Part shown: one piece after another, positions 31,556 through 38,464 of the stretch
Position numbering within the stretch: the stretch's first letter is position 1
Layout of the letters: each line of letters starts with the position of its first letter
Assembly (NCBI GenBank): GCA_020854035.1
Contig: JADZGE010000092.1
Location: 1 to 43,815, forward strand
Length of the DNA: 43,815 bases
Direction of reading: 5' to 3'
Origin: Burkholderiales bacterium
Lineage (GTDB): Bacteria > Pseudomonadota > Gammaproteobacteria > Burkholderiales > SG8-41
Translations under genes and position numbers: made by a program
The notes under the pieces: model-generated
Database searches by the model: none
The model's input: only the letters and a program-made list of their open reading frames with translations
Told to the model about the DNA's origin: nothing

Positions 31556-32002
31556 CTACTCCGCGCAGCGCAGGCACTGCACCCGGTAGCGGTCGATCCA
31601 CTCCTTCATCGCCGCGATCGCCTCCGGCCCCGTCGCGAGCCCTTCGAGCGCGCGGGCGGGATCGTCGGGCGTCATCACGACCAGCCACGCGTCGGTATAG
31701 GGCGCGATGTTGACCAGGCCGGGCCGTTCGATGACGCGCTCGTTGCGCTCGACGATCGTGCCGTCGAACGGGGCGGGAATACCACCTACCCACTTGCCGG
31801 ACTCGAGTACCGCCACCGGCCGCCGCGCCGCCCGATGGGTCCCCACCGGCCGCATCGTGACGGCAACGACCCGCCCCGCCATGGTCTGCGAGGGATCGGT
31901 GACACCGACGCGGTAGCGACCGGCGCCTTCCGGGCGCACCCAGATGTAATCGAGATCGTAGTAGAGATCCTCGGGGAGCTCGCAGCCCTGGTACTCAGCC
32001 AT
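31556..32002 (-). CDS. GcvH-like lipoyl-domain protein, stand-alone
   Basis: A 148-residue protein starting at the ATG at 32002, which overlaps the preceding stop by 8 bp. It has the glycine-cleavage H-protein fold pattern: YIWVRPEG, VGVTDPSQTMAG and VLESGKWVGGIPAPFDGTIVE, with Lys70 as the lipoylation site in place of the usual ESVK. The C-terminus ends in a CLRC motif not usual for GcvH. No gcvT, gcvP or lplA-like gene is nearby, so it is unlikely to serve glycine cleavage. GcvH-like lipoate-binding proteins also act in sulfur oxidation (LbpA with sHdr), but no sHdr genes are here either. Its partner is probably the neighbouring thioredoxin-like protein. Confidence 0.85.
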   Translation of the reverse strand: MAEYQGCELPEDLYYDLDYIWVRPEGAGRYRVGVTDPSQTMAGRVVAVTMRPVGTHRAARRPVAVLESGKWVGGIPAPFDGTIVERNERVIERPGLVNIAPYTDAWLVVMTPDDPARALEGLATGPEAIAAMKEWIDRYRVQCLRCAE

Positions 32003-32438
32003 CGCGCCGCAACCCCCCGGGCGGGACGCGTTGCGCGTCCCCGGCGTCAAGCGGGGAGCGCAGCCGCACCGTCACGATCATGTTGATGCCGAAGAGCGCC
32101 ATCGCCGCGACGGTGAGCACGCCGCCCGCGGCGACCAGCCGGTCCGTGGAACCGGCCCAACCCGCGATCATCAGCGGGAGCCCCGCGTTCGCCAGCCAGA
32201 ACTGCACGGTCGCGATGCGCTCCGAGCGCACCGGGTAGCCGCCGAAGCGCGGCAGCACGTGCAGTCCCACCCCGTAGATCGTCATCAGCACGAACCCGAG
32301 CAGCATCATGTGCGCGTGGATCCTCGCCGCGTTCGGGGGCGCGAGACCCGGCTCGGCGAGCCGCACGATCATGAGCAGCCCGCCGAGCAGCCCGTAGGCA
32401 AGCCCGATGGTGACGTAGAGACGATTGCGCCGGTGCAC
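31995..32438 (-). CDS. 4-TM protein related to heme-copper/NnrS membrane modules
   Basis: A 147-residue protein with four membrane helices. Helix two has ARIHAHMMLLGFVLMTIYGVGLHVLPRFGG read in two parts: a His-x-His pair (41 and 43) and a third histidine 17 residues later in HVLPRF. This matches the helix X region of the heme-copper-like protein at 21695 (HYH, then HLLPR 16 later) and the HAHE of NnrS. It is the first gene of a minus-strand trio, with a TAAGAT -10 and FNR-type box upstream. Function unknown; heme or copper binding is inferred. Confidence 0.78.
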   Translation of the reverse strand: MHRRNRLYVTIGLAYGLLGGLLMIVRLAEPGLAPPNAARIHAHMMLLGFVLMTIYGVGLHVLPRFGGYPVRSERIATVQFWLANAGLPLMIAGWAGSTDRLVAAGGVLTVAAMALFGINMIVTVRLRSPLDAGDAQRVPPGGLRRDG

Positions 32439-32595
32439 GGCCGTCCAGGAACCGCGGCAAGGTCAGCGGGACGGGTTGCCGCAAGCCTCGCGGTGGAAGC
32501 TACCACGGGAATGAACGGTCGGGCCGATTACCCGCGCCGGCCTGCGCCCTGCCGCTGCCATTACACGCATCTTACGCCGGGGGTGCCGCCCGGCA

Positions 32596-32609
32596 TTGAC
32601 ACAAATCAA
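32596..32609. promoter_or_regulatory. FNR/ANR-type box for the lipoyl/thioredoxin trio
   Basis: TTGACACAAATCAA, one mismatch. On the minus strand the reverse complement TTGATTTGTGTCAA is followed after 21 nt by TAAGAT (32574-32569), class II-like spacing for the operon starting at 32438. Confidence 0.62.
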
Positions 32610-32678
32610 CCCTTCCGGCGGCAGGGCAGGGGCCGCTTTCGCGCGTGCCGTGGCTACTCCTCGCCAGCCAGGGGTTCC

Positions 32679-32692
32679 TTGACTCAAATCAA
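32679..32692. promoter_or_regulatory. FNR/ANR-type box for the HIG1-like/ubiUVT cluster
   Basis: TTGACTCAAATCAA, one mismatch, about 114 bp before the HIG1-like start. A TACGAT hexamer lies about 30 nt downstream, further than in the other promoters, so the exact geometry is uncertain. An O2-responsive site is expected for the anaerobic ubiquinone genes. Confidence 0.52.
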
Positions 32693-32805
32693 GGCGCAGC
32701 TTCATACTGAGCGACCAGACTTTACGATCGCGCGCGGCGGCACCGGAATGCGGGCCCGCCGCGCCGTGGGGCTGCTCTGACCACCGTGAAGCGGAAGGAG
32801 GAATC

Positions 32806-32997
32806 ATGGATCCTCTCACTGTTCTGGTACTGGTAGCGGCGCTGGGAACGGCCGGGGCACTTGCCTCCGGCATCGCATCGATGGCTTATGACGGGGAAAT
32901 CGGGCACAAGAGCAGCGCCGAGTGGATGGTGTGGCGCGTCGGGCTGCAGGGAGCGGCATTCCTCATCATCCTCCTGGCTCTCCTTGTCTCGGGCTGA
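32806..32997 (+). CDS. HIG1-domain-like small two-helix membrane protein
   Basis: A 63-residue protein with two membrane helices (about residues 5-25 and 43-61) joined by a polar loop, GIASMAYDGEIGHKSSAEWMVWRVGLQG. The M-A-x-x-G-E...MxWRVGLQG loop matches the hypoxia-induced protein conserved region (HIG1), as in short alphaproteobacterial homologues and mitochondrial Rcf1, which associate with cytochrome oxidase. A good AAGGAGG precedes the ATG. It directly precedes ubiU, whose likely start overlaps its stop. Confidence 0.8.
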   Translation: MDPLTVLVLVAALGTAGALASGIASMAYDGEIGHKSSAEWMVWRVGLQGAAFLIILLALLVSG

Positions 32998-34039
32998 CGC
33001 AGCCCCGACAGCGGCGGAGGCCGTCGGCGCGCGGCGCTCCCGCATCGAGCTGGTGTGCCCCGCGGGCAACCTGCCCTCGCTCGCCGCCGCGGTCGACAAC
33101 GGGGCCGATTGCGTCTACATCGGCCTGCGTGATGACACGAACGCCCGCAATTTCGGCGGGCTGAACTTCGATCTCGTGGCGGCGCGGGAGGGCATCGCGA
33201 TCGCCCATCGCCGTGGCGTGAAGGTGTTTCTGGCGATCAACACCTACCCGCAGGCGGGCGCGTGGGAGCGCTGGTGCGGCGCGGTCGACGCCGCCGCGGC
33301 GCTCGGCGTGGACGCGGTCATCGTCGCCGACGCCGGGCTCATGCGCTATTGCGCGGACAAGCACCCCGACCTGCGGCTGCACCTCTCGGTGCAGGGATCG
33401 GCGACCAACTACGAGGCGATCCGCTTCTATCACGGCGAGTTCAACATCCGCCGCGCGATTCTGCCGCGCGTGCTCTCTCTCTCGCAAGTCGAGACGCTGG
33501 TCAGGAATGTCCCCGTCGAAATCGAGGTTTTCGGCTTCGGCAGCCTCTGCGTGATGGTGGAGGGGCGCTGCATGCTCTCCTCCTACCTCACCGGGGATTC
33601 GCCCAACACGAGCGGCGCCTGCTCGCCCGCGCGGGCGGTGCGGTGGCGCCAGCGGCCCGACGCGCTGGAAGTCCGGCTGAACGGGGTCCTGATCGACGAG
33701 TACGCGGACGGCACCCCGGCCGGATACCCCGTGCTCTGCAAGGGCCGCTTCCGGGCGGAGGACGAACCCTACTATGCGATCGAGGAGCCGACGAGCCTCA
33801 ACGCGCTCGCCCTGCTGCCCTCGCTCGAGCGAATCGGCGTGGCGGGCGTGAAGATCGAGGGCCGCCAGCGCGGCCCGGCCTACGTCGCCGCGGTGACGCG
33901 CGTCTGGCGCGAGGCGCTCGACTCGTGCGCGCGCCGGCCGCGGGAGTTCACCGTCGAACCGCGCTGGCTGGAATCCCTCGCCCGCATGTCGGAAGGTCGC
34001 CAGCACACGCTGGGCGCCTACCACCGGCCATGGAAATGA
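32984..34039 (+). CDS. ubiU: O2-independent ubiquinone hydroxylation protein UbiU (U32 family)
   Basis: Its sequence closely follows E. coli UbiU/YhbU from [22 protein letters not shown] to [10 protein letters not shown]. The iron-sulfur cysteines are in [23 protein letters not shown] and PVLCKGR. UbiU and UbiV form a [4Fe-4S] heterodimer that hydroxylates ubiquinone precursors without O2, possibly using prephenate. No ATG suits the family start; TTG at 32984 (overlapping the previous stop) is my choice, with GTG at 33053 or ATG at 32888 as alternatives. It is followed in an ATGA overlap by ubiV. Confidence 0.93.
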   Translation: MSRADAAPTAAEAVGARRSRIELVCPAGNLPSLAAAVDNGADCVYIGLRDDTNARNFGGLNFDLVAAREGIAIAHRRGVKVFLAINTYPQAGAWERWCGAVDAAAALGVDAVIVADAGLMRYCADKHPDLRLHLSVQGSATNYEAIRFYHGEFNIRRAILPRVLSLSQVETLVRNVPVEIEVFGFGSLCVMVEGRCMLSSYLTGDSPNTSGACSPARAVRWRQRPDALEVRLNGVLIDEYADGTPAGYPVLCKGRFRAEDEPYYAIEEPTSLNALALLPSLERIGVAGVKIEGRQRGPAYVAAVTRVWREALDSCARRPREFTVEPRWLESLARMSEGRQHTLGAYHRPWK

Positions 34040-34956
34040 AGGGCGGCGCGCGATCCCGCATGAAGCTCGCGCTGGGACCGTTGCTCTACTACTGGCCGCG
34101 CGCGCGCGTCGAGGCGTTCTACGCGGAGATTGCGCGCTCGCCGGTGGACATCGTGTATCTGGGCGAAGTCGTGTGCTCGCGCCGGCACGAGCTGCGCCTG
34201 AGCGACTGGCTGGCGCTTGCCGATGCCCTCGCCGGTGCCGGCAAGGAAGTGGTCCTCTCGACCCAGGCCCTGATCGAGTCGGAGTCCGACCTGCGGATCC
34301 TGCGCCGGATCACATCCCGGAGCGAGCGCATGGTCGAGGCGAACGACATGGGCGCGGTCCACCTCTTGGCAGGGCGGGCGTCCTTCGTCGCCGGGCCCTA
34401 TCTCAACGTCTACAACCCGCGGACACTCGCGCTCCTCGCCGGGAAAGGCGCCCGTCGCTGGGTGATACCGGTCGAGATGTCGCGCCGGGCGCTCGAAGCG
34501 ATGCAGGGCGCGCGGCCGGCCGGGATCGAGACCGAGGTATCCGCCTTCGGCCGGCTGCCGCTCGCCCTCTCCGCGCGCTGCTTCACCGCCCGCCGCAACA
34601 ACCTGCCGCGCGACGACTGCCGGTTCTGCTGCATCGAGCACCCCGACGGCCTCGCGCTCGACACGCTGGAGCACGTTCCGTTTCTCGTGCTAAACGGCGT
34701 TCAGACGCAGTCGGCGCTGGTGCACTGCCTCGCCGCGGAGATCGAGACGCTCACGGCGCTCGGCGTCGACGTGGCGCGGGTGTATCCGCAGTCGCAAGGT
34801 ACCGACGAAGTGATCGGGATCTTCCGCCAGCGCATCGACGGGAGACTCGAAGCCGCCGCGGCGACCCGCGCGCTCTCCCGACTCGCCCCGGCGGCGCTCT
34901 GCGACGGCTACTGGCGCGAACTTCCCGGCCTGACGCCGGTCGGGCAGCCGGCATGA
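34036..34956 (+). CDS. ubiV: O2-independent ubiquinone hydroxylation protein UbiV (U32 family)
   Basis: A 306-residue protein; the ATG at 34036 overlaps the ubiU stop, although the ATG at 34060 ([14 protein letters not shown]) matches the E. coli start better and would give 298 residues. Typical motifs: [46 protein letters not shown] (cluster cysteines with the earlier VVCS) and VLNGVQT. It is the partner of UbiU in anaerobic ubiquinone synthesis. ubiT follows with an ATGA overlap. Confidence 0.94.
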   Translation: MKGGARSRMKLALGPLLYYWPRARVEAFYAEIARSPVDIVYLGEVVCSRRHELRLSDWLALADALAGAGKEVVLSTQALIESESDLRILRRITSRSERMVEANDMGAVHLLAGRASFVAGPYLNVYNPRTLALLAGKGARRWVIPVEMSRRALEAMQGARPAGIETEVSAFGRLPLALSARCFTARRNNLPRDDCRFCCIEHPDGLALDTLEHVPFLVLNGVQTQSALVHCLAAEIETLTALGVDVARVYPQSQGTDEVIGIFRQRIDGRLEAAAATRALSRLAPAALCDGYWRELPGLTPVGQPA

Positions 34957-35456
34957 ACCCGGACCGCGCCGCCGCCCCCGCCGGCCGCAACCCCCGGGCC
35001 ACGCCGCCGCGCTGTCCCCGCCCGCTCGCGGCCATCTTGTCCGCGCTGCCGCAGTTTCCCCCGGCGTTCGCCGCCGCCGTCGCGGCAAACGCCTGGCTCG
35101 GCGATACCGTGAGCGGCGAGAAGCTGCCCGGCGCGGCCGGCAGGGTCATCGCGATCGTGGTGCGTGACGCCGGACTGCGCCTGCGCTTCAGGATCGAGCA
35201 GCGGGGAATCGTTGCGTGCGGCGACTCCTCGCCCGAGGTCGAGATCTCCGCCTGCGCCGCCGACTTCGCGGCCCTCGCGTTCAAGCGCGAGGACCCCGAC
35301 ACGCTGTTCTTCGAGCGGCGCCTGTCGATCGAGGGCGACACCGAGCTCGGCTTGCTGCTGAAGAACGCGCTTGCGGCGGCGCCGCCGCCGGGACGGCCGC
35401 CCTCGCCCGTCCGCGTCCTGCGGGCGCTGCGGATGCAGTTTCCGCTGCGCTGGTAA
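34953..35456 (+). CDS. ubiT: SCP2-domain lipid-binding protein UbiT
   Basis: A 167-residue protein with an SCP2-like lipid-binding domain from about residue 45. The C-terminal [29 protein letters not shown] segment (read in parts) is diagnostic for UbiT/YhbT. UbiT is required with UbiUV for ubiquinone under anoxia, probably as a carrier of the prenylated intermediates, replacing UbiJ. The N-terminal 30 residues are low-complexity (Pro/Ala/Arg). The start overlaps ubiV (ATGA). Confidence 0.93.
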   Translation: MNPDRAAAPAGRNPRATPPRCPRPLAAILSALPQFPPAFAAAVAANAWLGDTVSGEKLPGAAGRVIAIVVRDAGLRLRFRIEQRGIVACGDSSPEVEISACAADFAALAFKREDPDTLFFERRLSIEGDTELGLLLKNALAAAPPPGRPPSPVRVLRALRMQFPLRW

Positions 35457-35469
35457 GGGGACGCCACGC

Positions 35470-36633
35470 ATGCCGCCCGCTTCGAATCTGCCGCACTGGA
35501 CGCTTGCCGGACGATCGCTGCTGCCCGTGGTTCAGGGCGGCATGGGGATCGGCGTCTCCGCCCACCGGCTTGCCGGCGCGGTGGCGGGGCTCGGCGCGCT
35601 CGGCACGATCTCGAGCGTGGAACTGCGCCACCACCACGACGATCTTCTCGAGCGCGCGCAGGGCTGCCGTGACCAGGACGTGCTCGACGGACTGAACCTC
35701 GTCGCGCTCGACCGGGAAATCCGCATGGCGCTCGCCGCCGCGCAGGGACACGGCGCGATCGCGGTGAACGTGATGAAGGCCGTGTCGGCGCACGCGCAGT
35801 ACGTGCGCCAGTCGTGCGAGAGCGGCGCGCACGCGATCGTGATGGGCGCGGGCCTGCCACTCGACCTTCCCGAGATGACGCGGGACTTTCCCGCGGTCGC
35901 CCTGATCCCGATCCTCTCCGACCTGCGCGGGATCGCCATCGTCCTGAAGAAATGGATGCGCAGGAACCGCCTGCCCGACGCCATCGTGATCGAGCACCCG
36001 CGCCACGCCGGCGGCCATCTCGGCGCCACGCGGGCGGAGGAGATCGCCGACCCGCGCTTCGACCTGGAGCCGCTGCTGGAGGGCGTGTTCGCGCTCTTCC
36101 GCGATCTCGGCATCGAGCGCTGCCGTATCGCGGTCATACCGGCGGGCGGCATCAACAGCCACGAGCGCGTGCGCGAGCTGCTGGCATCGGGCGCGAGTGC
36201 CGTGCAGCTCGGGACGCCCTTCGCCGTGACCGAGGAAAGCGACGCCCATCCCGAGTTCAAACGGGTGCTCGCCGAGGCGCGCCCCGAGGACATCGTGACG
36301 TTCATGAGCGTCGCCGGATTGCCGGCGCGCGCCGTCCTCACGCCGTGGCTCCGCGGCTACCTCCGCCACGAGAAGGGCTTGCAGTCGAACGCGAAGGCCG
36401 ACCCGCGGCGCTGCGTGCCGGGCACCCGGTGCCTTTCCGTCTGCGGCCTGCGCGACGGCATCGCCGCCATCGGCCAGTTCTGCATCGACACCCGGCTCGC
36501 GTTCGCGCTGAAGGGCGACGTGAAGAAGGGACTCTTCTTCCGCGGCTCCGAACCCCTGCCCTTCGGCGACGCGATCCGCCCCGTCGCCGATCTCGTGCGC
36601 TACCTGCTGACCGGCCTCATGCCGGCGGCGTGA
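35470..36633 (+). CDS. nitronate monooxygenase/NPD-family flavoprotein
   Basis: A 387-residue FMN TIM-barrel protein. The start at 35470 is set by AAGGGG nine bases upstream. Motifs: PVVQGGMGIGVSAHRLAGAV, GAHAIVMGAGLP, EHPRHAGGHLGA, IPAGGINS (FMN phosphate) and GASAVQLGTPFA. A later CVPGTRCLSVCGLRDG segment carries three cysteines, unusual for simple nitronate monooxygenases but seen in a long subfamily of NPD proteins of unknown role. It is 13 nt after ubiT, implying co-transcription and perhaps a role in anaerobic quinone or flavin chemistry. Confidence 0.87.
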   Translation: MPPASNLPHWTLAGRSLLPVVQGGMGIGVSAHRLAGAVAGLGALGTISSVELRHHHDDLLERAQGCRDQDVLDGLNLVALDREIRMALAAAQGHGAIAVNVMKAVSAHAQYVRQSCESGAHAIVMGAGLPLDLPEMTRDFPAVALIPILSDLRGIAIVLKKWMRRNRLPDAIVIEHPRHAGGHLGATRAEEIADPRFDLEPLLEGVFALFRDLGIERCRIAVIPAGGINSHERVRELLASGASAVQLGTPFAVTEESDAHPEFKRVLAEARPEDIVTFMSVAGLPARAVLTPWLRGYLRHEKGLQSNAKADPRRCVPGTRCLSVCGLRDGIAAIGQFCIDTRLAFALKGDVKKGLFFRGSEPLPFGDAIRPVADLVRYLLTGLMPAA

Positions 36634-36739
36634 ACCGGCAGCCCCGCTACCCTCCTCGCGGCGTCCCCGCCACCGCGAAAGGCTCGCGGCGAGGCGGGCC
36701 TCAGGCGCGTCACGATGACGACATCGTCCCTGTCGCGCG

Positions 36740-37882
36740 TCAGCCGGGGCGCCCGTCCACGCGCGGGCGCGTGAGGACCGGCCAGAATGTCGCGGTGAAG
36801 AGCGCGAACGCAATGCTCCAGAGCGCGCCGGAGACGACGACCGCCGCGAGGTACGACTGCGGGAGCGCCAGCGGCACGAGCACGCGGGCGACGGCGGCGA
36901 ACTGGACCAGCCAGTAGGCAAGCACCTCCGCCGTGCCTGCCGTGAGCGGCCGTCCCGTGTGACCGCGCGCGACGCGGGTCATCATCCCGAGCGTCAACCC
37001 GCCGATCGCGCCGACGGTGAGCGCGTGGGTCGCGGCGGATGCCGGGACGAGATCCGCGCCCGCCAGCGCACGCAGCAACAGGTGGACCGCGATCCAGCCG
37101 TACGCGGCGTGGAGGATCCACAAAATCGGCCGCTTCGCAGTCAACCACGGCTGCCACAGCCAGAGCCGCGCCGCGTGCGCGCAGGCCGCGATCCCGGCCA
37201 CGACCGCGGCTGTCGCCGCCGGCGCCTGCACGAGATCGATCACGGGCAGCAGCACGACCGACGAGATCGCGAAGCGTTCGACGGCCGGATGCCGCACCGG
37301 CCGCGAGCCCGGGACGGCATTGGCCGTGAACATGGGGATCACGCGCCCGCCCATGACGGCCATGATGACGAGCACGACATCGAGACCCAGGCGCAGCCCG
37401 CGGTCCACGGCCACATCGATCGCGCCCGCCATCGCGGCATAGAAGCACAGGTTGGCGGCACCGAGCGCAAGGACAAGCGCGACGAAGAAATAATTGCGCC
37501 GGTTGCGCGAGCGCACCAGCGGAATGCCTATGCCGGCCGCCACCGCGATCGCGAAGGCGGTATCGGCGGCCGCGGCCGGAAGGGGGAGCGACGCGGCCAC
37601 GCAGAGGCGCGCCGCGAGCCAGGTCCCCGCCATCGCTGCGAGCGTGCGACCGGTCGGTGTCGGCTCGTTCGCCCAGTTGCGCACGGCGGTCAGCAGAAAC
37701 CCGGCCACCACGGCGAAGGCATAGCCGAAGATCATCTCGTGCGCGTGCCAAAGGGGACCCGCGACGAGCGCCGGGCCGCCGAGCACACCCGCGAACTGCG
37801 CGACCCAGGCGAAAATCGACAGCGCCGCGAACGCGCCGGCCAGCAGGAAGAACGGCCGGAAACCCAGATTCCAGAGCGCCAT
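36740..37882 (-). CDS. nnrS: NnrS-family membrane protein
   Basis: A 380-residue twelve-helix protein. Family motifs: LGFRPFFLLAG at the start, WHAHEMIFGYAFAVVAGFLLTAV, WLAARL, MGGRVIPMFTANAV and the final GGLTLGMMTRVARGHTGRPL. NnrS proteins bind heme and copper and protect denitrifying or nitrosatively stressed bacteria against the effects of NO on metabolism. The HAHE motif parallels the HxH of the 4-TM proteins at 30793 and 31995. It follows a small Cys-containing gene on the same strand. No FNR box was found immediately upstream. Confidence 0.95.
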   Translation of the reverse strand: MALWNLGFRPFFLLAGAFAALSIFAWVAQFAGVLGGPALVAGPLWHAHEMIFGYAFAVVAGFLLTAVRNWANEPTPTGRTLAAMAGTWLAARLCVAASLPLPAAAADTAFAIAVAAGIGIPLVRSRNRRNYFFVALVLALGAANLCFYAAMAGAIDVAVDRGLRLGLDVVLVIMAVMGGRVIPMFTANAVPGSRPVRHPAVERFAISSVVLLPVIDLVQAPAATAAVVAGIAACAHAARLWLWQPWLTAKRPILWILHAAYGWIAVHLLLRALAGADLVPASAATHALTVGAIGGLTLGMMTRVARGHTGRPLTAGTAEVLAYWLVQFAAVARVLVPLALPQSYLAAVVVSGALWSIAFALFTATFWPVLTRPRVDGRPG

Positions 37883-37969
37883 CAGCTTTCGGCAGACGAT
37901 CGACCGGTCATTTGCCGCGGCCCCACGGTCCGCCGCGCGGGCGCGGAAGGAAAGTGAGCCATCGGCAAC

Positions 37970-38167
37970 TCAGCCCGCGCCCCGACCGGGATTCATGCGC
38001 AGGTAGCGGCCCGCGAGGATCGCCGCCGGACAGGTCACCGGCTCCTCGGTCACGGAGTGCCGGATGAGGTGCTCGATAGACCCGGCGCACTCCCCCTTCT
38101 CCTCGCCGCGGGCCGCCGCGAGGAGCGCCTTCAACGCCTCCATGATGTCTCTGTGATCGCTCGACAT
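37970..38167 (-). CDS. small protein next to nnrS, unknown
   Basis: A 65-residue protein from the ATG at 38167 (an upstream in-frame start would give 91 residues). Mostly helical and charged: an N-terminal helix (DHRDIMEALKALLAAARG), then GECAGSIEHLIRHSVTEEPVTCPAAILAG with two cysteines 24 residues apart and two histidines, possibly metal- or heme-binding. It precedes nnrS by 87 bp on the same strand. I do not recognise the family. Confidence 0.55.
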   Translation of the reverse strand: MSSDHRDIMEALKALLAAARGEEKGECAGSIEHLIRHSVTEEPVTCPAAILAGRYLRMNPGRGAG

Positions 38168-38464
38168 CCCCGGAAGTTCCGCTTCCGGGCGGTCGATTAA
38201 AGATCGATTGCGCCGCGAACGACACGACGGGACGCGCCGCAACACGCTCGGCGCCGCGGCGTTTCTTGATTCGCGTCATGGACACAGGCTTGCGAGTGGC
38301 GCATCATTTTTCGCCGATCCGGCGCGCGAGTTTCGCCTGTCCGCACCGTCGCGGGACGGCCACCGGGCGAATGGCATTCCCCGGGGCCGCGAGCAGCGGG
38401 GCGGTGTCACGGCCGCGCGAACACGATGGCGAGGAGGGCTCGCACGACCGGGACGGGAGGCGCA
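38168..38464 (+). other. 297-bp intergenic region without a supported gene
   Basis: Divergent spacer between the small minus-strand gene and the radical SAM gene. An imperfect FNR-like half-palindrome, TTGATTCGCGTCAT (38266-38279), is followed 22 nt later by CATCAT, which might serve the plus-strand gene; the right half-site matches poorly. Nothing else was recognised. Confidence 0.4.

Larger units (their letters stand above)
32439..32805. other. 367-bp divergent intergenic region carrying two FNR-type boxes
   Basis: Separates the minus-strand trio from the plus-strand HIG1-like/ubiUVT cluster. Apart from the two boxes listed separately and the -10 hexamer ATCTTA (32569-32574), I see no gene or RNA structure I can support. 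Confidence 0.6.

Noticed and set aside
31556..32002. Glycine cleavage system H protein
   Set aside because: The lipoyl site is present, but no gcvT/gcvP is nearby, the context is redox membrane genes, and the ESGK site and C-terminal CLRC differ from normal GcvH.
38266..38279. Eighth FNR-type box, TTGATTCGCGTCAT
   Set aside because: The right half-site matches only three of five positions; kept as a note in the intergenic region rather than as a site.
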